Positions 8,271 through 16,532 of a stretch of 64,000 nucleotides of DNA are shown one piece after another. The notes under the pieces are model-generated. The model searched no databases. It had not been told where the DNA came from and worked only from the letters and a program-made list of their open reading frames with translations. Location of the stretch: positions 62,001 through 126,000 of the forward strand of contig NZ_BAABWV010000004.1 in the NCBI RefSeq assembly GCF_040365005.1. Direction: 5' to 3'. A program made the translations under genes and the position numbers. Numbering within the stretch: the stretch's first letter is position 1; each line of letters begins with the position of its first letter. The DNA is from Antarcticimicrobium sp040365005. GTDB taxonomy: Bacteria > Pseudomonadota > Alphaproteobacteria > Rhodobacterales > Rhodobacteraceae.

Positions 8271-9578
8271 ATGAACATGCAGACCACCCCGGCGTTCGCC
8301 CCGCAAATGCCGCACAGCCTTGACGATATGCAACTGCCCATGGTGATGATGCAGGACATCCTGCTCAAGACCATGTTCCGCAAGGCCTGCGACACGGTCA
8401 GCGAGGTCGCGCAGGCATTGTGCCTGCCGATTCCGATCACCCAGGAACTGGTGGACATGGCCCGCGACCAACGGCTGCTGGAGGCCACCGGCACGCTGAG
8501 TGCAGCGGCCGGCAACGAGATGGCTTATCAGCTGACCGACGCGGGACGGTCGCGGGCGCTGGATGCGCTGGCGCAGTCGGAGTATTTCGGCCCCATGCCG
8601 GTGCCGCTCAAGGTCTATGAGCAACAGGTCAAGCGGCAGTCGATCCGCAACATCCAGGTCACCCGCGACCAGCTGACCCGGGCGATGGGGGACCTGATCC
8701 TGCCCGACAGCCTGCTGGGCCATCTCGGCCCGGCGATCAGCGCCGGGCGCTCGATCCTGATGTACGGCCCGCCCGGCAACGGAAAATCCTCGATCTCGAA
8801 CGGCATCCGCGCCGCCCTGGGCGACCGCATCTACGTGCCGCGCGCGATCGAATATTCCGGTCAGGTGATCACCGTATACGATCCGATTGTGCATACCGCC
8901 ATCCCCGAGGCGGACGACGACCCGAACAGCCTGCGCCGCGCCCGTCGGGCCGATGCCCGTTACATCTGCTGCGAACGGCCGACGGTGGTGACAGGGGGCG
9001 AGCTGTCGCTCGACATGCTCGACCTGGTCTACAACCCCACCGCGCGGACCTACCAGGCGCCGCTTCAGCTCAAGTCGACCGGGGGCATCTTCATCGTCGA
9101 CGACCTGGGCCGCCAGGCGGAGTCACCGCAGGCGTTGATCAACCGCTGGATCGTGCCGCTGGAAGAGAACAAGGACATCCTCGGGCTGCAATCGGGCGAA
9201 AAGTTCGAAGTACCCTTTGACACGCTGGTGATCTTCTCGACCAACTTCCACCCCAACGAGATCTTCGACCACGCGGCGCTGCGCCGGATCTTCTTCAAGA
9301 TCCTGATCGACGGGCCGAGCCAAGGGGATTTCCTCAAGATCTTTGCGCTGGTGGCGCGGAAAAAGGGCATGCCGCTGGACGAGCGTACGCTAATCTACCT
9401 GCTGAAGGAAAAATACCCGACGATCGACAACGTCTATGCCAACTATCAGCCGGTGTTTCTGATCGACCAGATCATCTCGATCTGCGAATTCGAGGGCATC
9501 CCCTACCAGATGACGCCCGAGCTGATCGACCGGGCCTGGGACAACATGTTCGTGCGCGACTCCAAGATCATCAAGTGA
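8271..9578 (+). CDS. AAA-type ATPase linked to the tad locus
   Basis: A 435-residue soluble protein. Residues 1-150 have no motif I recognise; a stretch near 60-95 could be a winged helix. The AAA core follows, with Walker A GPPGNGKS at 166-173 and Walker B at GGIFIVDDLGRQ. A sensor-like segment is VIFSTNFHPNEIFDHAALRRI, where arginines could serve as finger residues. It lies 104 bp after the prepilin peptidase on the same strand and I believe it commonly sits near tad loci in Rhodobacterales, but its function is not known to me. An MoxR-like or regulatory chaperone role is a guess. Confidence 0.75.
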   Translation: MNMQTTPAFAPQMPHSLDDMQLPMVMMQDILLKTMFRKACDTVSEVAQALCLPIPITQELVDMARDQRLLEATGTLSAAAGNEMAYQLTDAGRSRALDALAQSEYFGPMPVPLKVYEQQVKRQSIRNIQVTRDQLTRAMGDLILPDSLLGHLGPAISAGRSILMYGPPGNGKSSISNGIRAALGDRIYVPRAIEYSGQVITVYDPIVHTAIPEADDDPNSLRRARRADARYICCERPTVVTGGELSLDMLDLVYNPTARTYQAPLQLKSTGGIFIVDDLGRQAESPQALINRWIVPLEENKDILGLQSGEKFEVPFDTLVIFSTNFHPNEIFDHAALRRIFFKILIDGPSQGDFLKIFALVARKKGMPLDERTLIYLLKEKYPTIDNVYANYQPVFLIDQIISICEFEGIPYQMTPELIDRAWDNMFVRDSKIIK

Positions 9579-11126
9579 TCACTCTGCCGGTGCGGCGCGC
9601 TTGGGCATCTGCGCATCCTCCAGCGGCAGTTCCCGCATGAGCAGGCCCGCGAGGCTGGCCAGCAGACCGAGGACCGCGGCACACCAGAACACCGGGTGCA
9701 GCGCCTCGGCGATGGCGGCGGTGACCTGCGCGTGCTGCTCCGGTGCCAGTGCCCTCATCACGGCGGGGGTGAGCCGCCCGCCCTGCCCGATCCCGTCCAG
9801 GCCAAGCGCCGCCAGACGCGCCGCCAGCCCGGTGGCGAACATGGCGCCGAAGACCGCCGTCCCGATCGCGCCGCCGATCAGCCGGAACATGTTGGCGCTG
9901 GCGGTGCCCACGCCGACGGTTTCCAGCGGCACGGCATTCTGGATCGCGGTAACGCCCACGCTCATCACCGGGCCGATCCCGACCCCGGCGACGAAGACAA
10001 ACAGCACGATCAGCGCGTTGGGCGTATCCGGTCCGACCGTCGCCATGCCCGACATGCCCAGCGCAAGGATCAGCGTCGAGACCACCGGCAGCAACCGGTA
10101 GCGCCCAGTGCGCGCCATGACCCGCCCGGCCAGCATCGAGGTCCCGACCAGCCCCAGCATCATCGGCGTCATGAACATCCCCGAGGGCGAGGGCGCCATG
10201 CCCTTGACCACCTGCATGAACATCGGAATGAAGGTGATGGTACCGAACATCGCGCCGCCGACCATCACCCCGGTCAGGTTGGCCACGACGAAATTGTTGA
10301 GCCTAAACAGCGAGAGCGGCAGGATCGGTTCGGTCGCCGCGCGCTCTGCCAGGATGAACCCCGCAAAGGACAGCACCAGCCCCGACGCCAGCACCGCCAT
10401 CCCGGCGCTGTCCCAGGCCAGGCTGACACCGCCGGTGGAAAAGATCAGCACCGTGCAGGACAGTGTCGCCGCCAGCAGGACCGCGCCAAGATAGTCGATC
10501 GCGGGGCGCGCACGGGGCGGGCGTGCCGCCAGCGACAGGCTGAGCACCACGAGGGCCACCAGCCCGATCGGCAGGTTGACCCAGAAAATCCACTGCCAGC
10601 CCAGGTGTTGGGCGAGAAAGCCGCCGGCCAGCGGCCCGACCACGGTGGACACCCCGAACACGGCGCCCAACGCGCCCTGCACCTTGCCACGTTCGCGCGG
10701 CGGCAGCACGTCAGCGACCGAGGCCATCGCCACCACGATCAGCCCGCCACCGCCCAGCCCCTGCACGAAACGCCCGAGGACCAGAACCGCCATGCTGGGG
10801 GCCAGCGCACAGATCAACGCGCCGGTCAGGAAAACCCCGATCCCGGCCTGAAGCACCGCCCGACGCCCGAACAGATCGCCCATCTTGCCCATCACCGGCG
10901 CGCCGACGGTCGAGGCCAGCAGATAGGCGGTGACCACCCAGGTGATATGCTCCAGCCCGCCCAGCTGCCCGACGATGATCGGCAGCGCCGGCGTGACGCT
11001 GGTCTGGCCCAGCGAGGCCGCGAAAAGCACCGCCGCCGCCGCCAGAACGGCAAGGCGAACGCGCATCTTGTCGGCGTGATTGTCCCCGGGCGGCGTGGAC
11101 TCTGTCGGGGCGGAGGAAGTCGTCAC
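9579..11126 (-). CDS. DHA2-family multidrug MFS transporter (EmrB/QacA type)
   Basis: A 515-residue, roughly 14-segment major-facilitator protein of the drug:H+ antiporter-2 family. Family motifs include TWVVTAYLLASTVGAPVMGKM and GDLFGRRAVLQAG (motif A) and a motif-C-like GPLAGGFLAQHLGWQWIF. It is expected to export toxic compounds by proton antiport at the inner membrane. Its stop codon abuts that of the convergent AAA gene with no spacer. The divergent MarR gene is its probable regulator. No adaptor (EmrA) gene is adjacent. Confidence 0.92.
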   Translation of the reverse strand: MTTSSAPTESTPPGDNHADKMRVRLAVLAAAAVLFAASLGQTSVTPALPIIVGQLGGLEHITWVVTAYLLASTVGAPVMGKMGDLFGRRAVLQAGIGVFLTGALICALAPSMAVLVLGRFVQGLGGGGLIVVAMASVADVLPPRERGKVQGALGAVFGVSTVVGPLAGGFLAQHLGWQWIFWVNLPIGLVALVVLSLSLAARPPRARPAIDYLGAVLLAATLSCTVLIFSTGGVSLAWDSAGMAVLASGLVLSFAGFILAERAATEPILPLSLFRLNNFVVANLTGVMVGGAMFGTITFIPMFMQVVKGMAPSPSGMFMTPMMLGLVGTSMLAGRVMARTGRYRLLPVVSTLILALGMSGMATVGPDTPNALIVLFVFVAGVGIGPVMSVGVTAIQNAVPLETVGVGTASANMFRLIGGAIGTAVFGAMFATGLAARLAALGLDGIGQGGRLTPAVMRALAPEQHAQVTAAIAEALHPVFWCAAVLGLLASLAGLLMRELPLEDAQMPKRAAPAE

Positions 11127-11228
11127 GTCAAACCAATCCTGAAAAATTCGTGGAAAAGGCGGCGACCCGTGGGAAAGCCAAGAAAAACCAGCGGGCCGCC
11201 AAGTCGGGGAGTTAACTTGCTATCCGCA

Positions 11229-11276
11229 TTTATGTGCGACATGCATTTACGTGTCAACAGCATGCAATTGACAATT
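11229..11276. promoter_or_regulatory. Divergent promoter and MarR operator candidates between exporter and regulator
   Basis: On the minus strand a perfect -35 TTGACA (11257 to 11252), 17-bp spacer and -10 CATAAA (11234 to 11229) face the exporter. On the plus strand another TTGACA (11268-11273) faces the MarR gene, though with no good -10. The second TTGACA lies inside an 11-bp perfect palindrome AATTGACAATT (11266-11276). ATGCATT (11241) and ATGCAAT (11262) repeat 21 bp apart, two helical turns. This is the form expected of a MarR site repressing both directions; the operator is inferred. Confidence 0.6.
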
Positions 11277-11320
11277 TGCACGGCGCGGGGCACAGAGGGG
11301 CACGGCAAGAGGGCGGCGGC

Positions 11321-11932
11321 ATGGCTTCGCGCGACGATCAGATGCGGGATTTTCTTTTCCGGGCGGGCATAGAGCCACGCGCGGTGGACTCGGCGCTGGA
11401 AATCGACGCGGTGATGCAACAGTGGCGGCGGCGCTGGCACAAGCGCGAGTTGGGCGCGAGCGCGCTGCGCCACCTGCAACTGGCCGACCGGCTGGACCTG
11501 GCGCAACTCGACGTGCTGATGGCGATCTGGGCCCCGTCCCGGGAGTTCCGATGCAAGGAAGGCCAGGAAACCATGGTCTCGACCGTGGCCGAGCGGCTGG
11601 GCATCGACCCCTCACGCGCCTCGCGGCTGGTCAGCGAGTTGATTCCCAAGGGGCTGGCGCGCCGCGCGGTCAGCCAGCAGGATGCGCGCCGCACCATCGT
11701 CGAGCTGACCGAGGACGGCAAGACGATCGTGCGCGCGGTCCGGCGGTACAAGTACCTTTTGATGGGTGATTTCCTGTCGGGCTGGACCCAGGACGAGCGT
11801 GACACCTTTCTGCCGCTGCTCGCGCGGTTCTCCAAATGGACCGAGGAAGCCCCCGGCGTGGGGTCGGAGCGGTTCTCCGAGGAGCTCGCCGCGCTGGTCG
11901 CCGGCCTGCCGCCCACAGCCGACAAGGGGTGA
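11321..11932 (+). CDS. MarR-family transcriptional regulator
   Basis: A 203-residue regulator. The winged helix-turn-helix covers about residues 60-145: LDLAQLDVLMAIWA, TMVSTVAERLGIDPSRASRLVSELIPKGL and a basic wing QQDARRTIVELTEDG. ATG 11321 is used because AAGAGGG lies 7 bases upstream; a longer form from 11234 would run through the divergent promoter. It likely controls the drug exporter opposite, and itself. Its stop overlaps the GTG start of the helicase gene (GTGA), so regulator and helicase are co-translated, an odd pairing. Confidence 0.9.
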   Translation: MASRDDQMRDFLFRAGIEPRAVDSALEIDAVMQQWRRRWHKRELGASALRHLQLADRLDLAQLDVLMAIWAPSREFRCKEGQETMVSTVAERLGIDPSRASRLVSELIPKGLARRAVSQQDARRTIVELTEDGKTIVRAVRRYKYLLMGDFLSGWTQDERDTFLPLLARFSKWTEEAPGVGSERFSEELAALVAGLPPTADKG

Positions 11933-14430
11933 GCGGACCGCCCCAAACCGGCGGTTTGGAGGCGAGGGGCGCGATCCGCGCCTTGACCCTGCCCCCGAAA
12001 CTCCGGGACTGGTTCGCCGCGAAAGGCTGGTCGCTTCATCCGCATCAACGCGCGATGCTGGAACGGGCCGATGATCCGGCCACCCTGTTGATCGCGCCCA
12101 CCGGCGGCGGCAAGACCATGGCCGGCTTCCTGCCCACCCTGGCCGAGCTGGGCGAGGATCCCCCCGACGGGCTGCACACGCTTTACGTCTCGCCACTCAA
12201 GGCGCTGGCCGCCGACATCAAGCGCAACCTGCGCACCCCGGTCGAAGAGATCGGCCTGCCGATCCGCATCGACGACCGCACCGGCGACACGCCGGCCAGC
12301 CGCAAGAAACGCCAGCGCGCCGACCCGCCCCATATCCTGCTGACCACCCCCGAGAGCCTGGCGCTGCTGACCTCTTACGAGGACGCGGATCGTACGTTTT
12401 CCGGGCTGAAACGGGTGGTCGTAGACGAGATCCACGCGCTGGCCGAATCCAAACGCGGCGATCAGCTGATGCTGGCGCTGGCGCGGCTGCAACGGCTCTG
12501 CCCCGGGTTGCGCCGTGTCGGGCTGTCGGCGACGGTCGAGGATCCGCAGGCGATGGCGCGGTTGCTGGCGCGTCATCCCGATCCCTGCGACATCGTGCTG
12601 GCCGATCCCGGTCCCGATCCGGATATCGCCATGCTGGAAACCGAGGCGCTGCCGCCCTGGGCCGGCGGCGGGGCGGCCCATGCGATCCCGGCAGTGATGG
12701 CGCAGATTCGCAAGCACCGCACCACGCTGATCTTTCACAACACCCGCGCCCAGGCCGAGATCTTTTTCCACAAGCTGTGGCTGGCCAATGACGACGGGCT
12801 GCCGATCGGCATTCATCACGGCAGCCTCGACCGCGCCCAGCGCGAGCGGGTGGAGGCGGCGATGGTGCGGGGCGAGCTGCGCGCCATCGTCTGTACCGGC
12901 AGCCTCGACCTGGGGATCGACTGGGGCGACGTGGACCTGGTGATCCAGGTCGGTGCGCCGAAGAACGTCAAGCGGCTGGTGCAGCGGATCGGGCGGGCCA
13001 ACCACCGCTACAACGCGCCGTCCAAGGCGCTGCTGGTGCCGGCCAACCGCTTCGAGGTGGTCGAATGCGTCGCTGCGCTGGAGGCGGTGCGCGATCATGC
13101 GCTGGACGGGGAACCACGCGGCGACGGCCCGCTTGACGTGCTGTGCCAGCAGATCCTGATCGCCGCCTGCGCCGGGCCGTTCGAGGCCGGTGCGCTCTTT
13201 GACGAGCTGCGCAGCGCCGGGCCTTATTCCGGGCTGAGCCGCGCCGACTTCGATGATTGCCTGCAGTTCTGCGCCACCGGCGGTTATGCCCTGCGCGCCT
13301 ATGACAAGTGGCAGCGATTGCAGCAGCGGCCCGACGGGCGATGGCAACTGCGCGATCCGCGCAGCGCCCAGCGGATCCGGATGAACATCGGCACGATCCA
13401 GGACAGTGACAGGCTCAAGGTGCGGATGCGCGGGCGCGGCGGCAAGCCGCTGGGCGAGGTCGAGGAAGGCTTTGCCGCCACGCTCACCGCCGGCGACACC
13501 TTTCTCATCGGGGGAAAGATCGTGCGCTACGAAGGGCTGCGCGAGATGACGGTGGAGGTCAGCCGGGATGCCGGTCGCAAGCCCAAGATTGCCACCTTCT
13601 CGGGCACGAAATTCGCCACCTCGACCCAGTTGAGCGCGCGTATCCTTGACCTCTTCGCGCAAGGCGACTGGCCACAACTGCCGCGCCACACCGCCGAGTG
13701 GCTGGCGTTGCAGCGCGCGGTCTCGCGCCTGCCGCGCGCCGGGCGCCTGCTGGTCGAGAGCTTTCCCCATGACGGGCGCGAACACGCCTGCGTCTACGGT
13801 TTCGCCGGGCGCAACGCGCAACAGACGCTGGGGCTGTTGCTGACCAAGCGGATGGAGGCGTTGGGGCTGGCGCCGCTGGGCTTCGTTGCCAGCGATTACG
13901 CCACGCTGATCTGGGGGCTGGAACCGCTGGAAGACCCCGCGCCGCTGTTCGACCCCGAGGCCCTGCGCGACGGGCTGGAGGGGTGGCTGGCCGGCAACGC
14001 GGTAATGAAGCGCACCTTTCGCGCCAGCGCCACCATCGCCGGGCTGATCGAACGCAACATCCCGGCGGCCCAGCGCAAGACCGGGCGGCAGGCAACGTTT
14101 TCCTCGGACATCCTGTACGACACCTTGCAGAAATACGATCCCGGCCACCTGATGCTGCGGATCACCCGGACGGAGGCCGAGCGCGGACTGGTCGATTTCG
14201 GCCGGATCGAGGAGATGCTGGAGCGGATCGGCGGTCGCATCGACCATATGCGGCTCGAGCGGATCACGCCGCTGGCCGCGCCGCTGTTGCTGGAGGTCGG
14301 CAAGGTGCCGGTCGCCGGCCAGGCCGAGGAACGGCTGATGGCGGAAGAGGCGGCGCGGCTGATGCAGGCCTCGGGACTGGCGGCGTTGCAGCAGGCCGAG
14401 GTAGAGGGATCCCCGCCTGCGCGGGGATGA
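11929..14430 (+). CDS. Ligase-associated DNA damage response DEXH-box helicase
   Basis: An 833-residue Lhr-like superfamily 2 helicase. Walker A APTGGGKT lies at about residues 56-63, the DEIH box in RVVVDEIHALAESKRGDQ, motif III in GLSATVEDP, and motif VI in LVQRIGRANHR. After the two RecA domains comes an Lhr-type C-terminal region. The family is linked by gene context with an ATP-dependent ligase, an exonuclease and PdeM. Here only PdeM is adjacent. GTG 11929 overlaps the MarR stop and gives the usual family length. The last residues, GSPPARG, are encoded by a palindromic repeat (separate entry). Confidence 0.93.
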   Translation: MSGPPQTGGLEARGAIRALTLPPKLRDWFAAKGWSLHPHQRAMLERADDPATLLIAPTGGGKTMAGFLPTLAELGEDPPDGLHTLYVSPLKALAADIKRNLRTPVEEIGLPIRIDDRTGDTPASRKKRQRADPPHILLTTPESLALLTSYEDADRTFSGLKRVVVDEIHALAESKRGDQLMLALARLQRLCPGLRRVGLSATVEDPQAMARLLARHPDPCDIVLADPGPDPDIAMLETEALPPWAGGGAAHAIPAVMAQIRKHRTTLIFHNTRAQAEIFFHKLWLANDDGLPIGIHHGSLDRAQRERVEAAMVRGELRAIVCTGSLDLGIDWGDVDLVIQVGAPKNVKRLVQRIGRANHRYNAPSKALLVPANRFEVVECVAALEAVRDHALDGEPRGDGPLDVLCQQILIAACAGPFEAGALFDELRSAGPYSGLSRADFDDCLQFCATGGYALRAYDKWQRLQQRPDGRWQLRDPRSAQRIRMNIGTIQDSDRLKVRMRGRGGKPLGEVEEGFAATLTAGDTFLIGGKIVRYEGLREMTVEVSRDAGRKPKIATFSGTKFATSTQLSARILDLFAQGDWPQLPRHTAEWLALQRAVSRLPRAGRLLVESFPHDGREHACVYGFAGRNAQQTLGLLLTKRMEALGLAPLGFVASDYATLIWGLEPLEDPAPLFDPEALRDGLEGWLAGNAVMKRTFRASATIAGLIERNIPAAQRKTGRQATFSSDILYDTLQKYDPGHLMLRITRTEAERGLVDFGRIEEMLERIGGRIDHMRLERITPLAAPLLLEVGKVPVAGQAEERLMAEEAARLMQASGLAALQQAEVEGSPPARG
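14409..14428 (+). repeat. REP-like palindrome forming the 3' end of the helicase gene
   Basis: ATCCCCGC (14409-14416) and GCGGGGAT (14421-14428) form a perfect 8-bp stem with a CTGC loop. It is followed by GACAGGCG. This is the core of a very common intergenic repeat in GC-rich Proteobacteria. Here it lies inside the reading frame, and the TGA stop is at its right edge (14428-14430). Confidence 0.7.
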
Positions 14431-14483
14431 CAGGCGTGTGATCCCCCTTGCCTTTTTCGCCCGCGCCCGGCATCGAACCATGT

Positions 14484-15146
14484 ATGAACGGGCATGAATT
14501 CACCCTTGCCGGCGTATCGCTGGTGGCCTTGGGGACCGGCGCGCTGTGGTGGCCGGACCGTTCGCTTTTGTGCGTCTCGGACCTGCACCTGGGCAAATCC
14601 GAGCGGATCGCGCGGCGTGGCGGTGGCCCGCTTCCGCCCTATGACACCCGCGACACGCTCAACCGGCTGGCCGCCGACCTGGCCCGCAGCCAGGCCCGCA
14701 TCGTGGTGTGCCTGGGCGACAGTTTCGACGATCTCGACGCCGCCCACGCCCTGCCCGAGGAGGAACGGCTTTGGCTTGCCAAGCTGCAGGCCGGGCGGCG
14801 CTGGGTCTGGATCGAGGGCAATCACGATCCCGGCCCGATCGACCTGGCCGGAACGCAGTTGACCGAACTGCCGGTGGCGCCGCTGACCTTTCGCCATATT
14901 GCGCGACCCGGCGCCAGCGGTGAGGTGTCAGGGCATTATCACCCCAAGGCAACGATCCGCAGCCGGGGCCGGGCGGTGACGCGACCGGCCTTCCTGCTCG
15001 ACCGCGACCGGGTGATCCTGCCCGCCTATGGCACCTATACCGGCGGGTTGCGCAGCGATGACACGGCGCTTGTCACGCTGATGCGCCCCGAGGCGCTGGC
15101 GCTGATGACCGGACCCGAGGTACATGCCGTCCCGATGCCGCGCTGA
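14484..15146 (+). CDS. pdeM: Ligase-associated DNA damage response endonuclease PdeM
   Basis: A 220-residue calcineurin-like metallophosphoesterase. Metal-binding motifs appear in order: SDLHLGKSERIARRG (about 30), CLGDSFDD (about 75), GNHDPG (about 110) and SGHYHPKA (about 150). PdeM is the small nuclease/phosphodiesterase encoded with the ligase-associated helicase, and this gene lies 53 bp after it. ATG 14484 is preferred to a TTG at 14448 because the extra residues are unlike the family. Its specific DNA substrate is not settled. Confidence 0.92.
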   Translation: MNGHEFTLAGVSLVALGTGALWWPDRSLLCVSDLHLGKSERIARRGGGPLPPYDTRDTLNRLAADLARSQARIVVCLGDSFDDLDAAHALPEEERLWLAKLQAGRRWVWIEGNHDPGPIDLAGTQLTELPVAPLTFRHIARPGASGEVSGHYHPKATIRSRGRAVTRPAFLLDRDRVILPAYGTYTGGLRSDDTALVTLMRPEALALMTGPEVHAVPMPR

Positions 15147-15155
15147 ACACGCCGA

Positions 15156-15962
15156 TCAGGCCGCCTGTTCGACTTGTGGCCGATAGGTCCGACTGACCGG
15201 CACGCGGTCACCATTGATGAGAACCACGACCAGACGGCCACCCTCGCGCTCGAGTCGATCGACCGCATCACGGGCCACCCAGTGCGACCTGTGGGTGTAA
15301 AACCCTGCGACCGGGTCCATCTCGTCGACGGCATCGGCGAAACGCAGGCGCAGGCGGTGCCTGTCCTGCGGGGCGATCACGTCGACAAAGTGATCCTCGA
15401 CCGTCAGCCGCAGGATCGGCCCCGCGAACCCCTCCGGCAGGCGGCGCATCAGCCGGGGTTGAGGCGGCGCTTCGGGCGATGGTGTTTCCACCGTCGCATC
15501 CGGTTCCTCCTCCGGGACAGTCGAGCCCCCCTGCCGCCGGTGCGTGACGATGCGGCGGCTTGTAGTGACGCAAAGCGAAATGATCGCGACGTATTGCAGA
15601 TAATGCGCCACATCGGCGAATGAGGTGAAACTGGCCGTGAGGAATTCGGCGCTGAGCCCGATCAGGACCGGGCCGAAAAGGGTGGTCATCAGGCCGACAA
15701 CGACAAGATCCCGCAGCCAGGGCCACCGCTGATCGACCAGCCGGTGCGCCAGGCGCGTGCACCACCCGCCCATCACCACCGAGGTGACGATGACCAGCGT
15801 CCAGAACGACAACCGGTAACCCAGGTCAAGGCTGTAGGTGCCGAACGGGCCGGTATACCCCGCGAGAAAGCACACCACCGGCACGACCACTGCCTCGCCC
15901 CGCGAGATCGGAACGAAACGGCGCGCCTTGGAGAGCCAGTTTGCAAGAAACGTCAATCGCAT
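15156..15962 (-). CDS. Membrane-anchored LytTR-domain regulator (first copy)
   Basis: About 268 residues. The N-terminal half has four hydrophobic segments (VVVPVVCFLAGYTGPFG, FWTLVIVTSVVMGG, LVVVGLMTTLFGPVLIG, YLQYVAIISLCV). A Pro/Glu-rich linker follows, and a C-terminal LytTR DNA-binding domain (about 165-265) with ILRLTVEDHFVDVIA, FYTHRSHWVARDAV and VPVSRTYRP. There is no receiver domain, so the membrane part may sense a signal or hold the DNA-binding domain at the membrane. A TTG nine bases upstream of the chosen ATG is also possible. It is a paralogue of the gene ending at 16529. Confidence 0.88.
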   Translation of the reverse strand: MRLTFLANWLSKARRFVPISRGEAVVVPVVCFLAGYTGPFGTYSLDLGYRLSFWTLVIVTSVVMGGWCTRLAHRLVDQRWPWLRDLVVVGLMTTLFGPVLIGLSAEFLTASFTSFADVAHYLQYVAIISLCVTTSRRIVTHRRQGGSTVPEEEPDATVETPSPEAPPQPRLMRRLPEGFAGPILRLTVEDHFVDVIAPQDRHRLRLRFADAVDEMDPVAGFYTHRSHWVARDAVDRLEREGGRLVVVLINGDRVPVSRTYRPQVEQAA

Positions 15963-15979
15963 GCCATTCAATCGGACCT

Positions 15980-16026
15980 AATACATTGACCTTAAACTTA
16001 CAATTTTGGAAAATACATCATGTATT
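15980..16026. promoter_or_regulatory. AATACAT heptamer array between LytTR gene and thioesterase
   Basis: AATACAT occurs at 15980-15986 and again at 16012-16018. The second copy forms a perfect 15-bp palindrome, AATACATCATGTATT (16012-16026), with an inverted third copy. The direct copies are 32 bp apart, about three helical turns, in a strikingly AT-rich island. Such an array upstream of a LytTR gene is a good candidate for its own binding site and may also serve the divergent thioesterase. Confidence 0.55.
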
Positions 16027-16109
16027 GGCACAATTTCTCGTGACGTCAAGCGGGTAGGAACCCGCGGCCTTGCCGGTAGGGTTGTGCCGACCAGAACAGG
16101 AGCACCGGC

Positions 16110-16532
16110 ATGGATCCGCAACAGCGTATCGAACAGAGCTTTGCAAGCCAGAGCATGATGGAAACGCTGGGCGCGCGGCTGGACAGCGTGGCGCCGGGCC
16201 GCGTGGTGATCTCGGCGCCGATCCTGCCGGGCAGCCGCCAGCAGCACGGGGTGGCGCATGCGGCTCTGACCTTTGCGCTGGGGGATACCGCCGCCGGTTA
16301 CAGCGCGCTGAGCGTGATGCCCGACGAGAGCGAGGTGATGACGGCGGAGATCAAGATCAACCTGCTCGCCCCCGGCCGGGGCGAGCTTCTGCGCGCCACC
16401 GGGAAGGTCATCAAGCCCGGTCGGCGGCTGGTGGTGGTCTCGGCCGAGGTCCATGCGATTGACGGCAACAGCGAGACGTTGGTCGCCGTGCTGACCGGCA
16501 CCATGGTGCCGGTGCCAGCGGCGCCGAACTAG
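16110..16532 (+). CDS. PaaI-type hotdog-fold thioesterase
   Basis: A 140-residue hotdog-fold acyl-CoA thioesterase-like protein. The family signature HGVAHAALTFALGDTAAGYSAL (about residues 48-69) contains the acidic residue near the active site. TAEIKINLLAPGRGELLRATGKVIKPGRRLVVVSAEV gives the central strands. CAGGAGC lies 8 bases before the ATG. The substrate is unknown; PaaI homologues act on aromatic and other acyl-CoA. Its TAG stop shares bases with the stop of the convergent LytTR gene (CTAG). Confidence 0.87.
   Translation: MDPQQRIEQSFASQSMMETLGARLDSVAPGRVVISAPILPGSRQQHGVAHAALTFALGDTAAGYSALSVMPDESEVMTAEIKINLLAPGRGELLRATGKVIKPGRRLVVVSAEVHAIDGNSETLVAVLTGTMVPVPAAPN

Noticed and set aside
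11338..14481. A 1047-codon open frame on the minus strand opposite the helicase gene
   Set aside because: It is a shadow produced by high GC and codon bias. The plus-strand product has all helicase motifs, whereas this one is rich in Arg/Gln/His with no domain.
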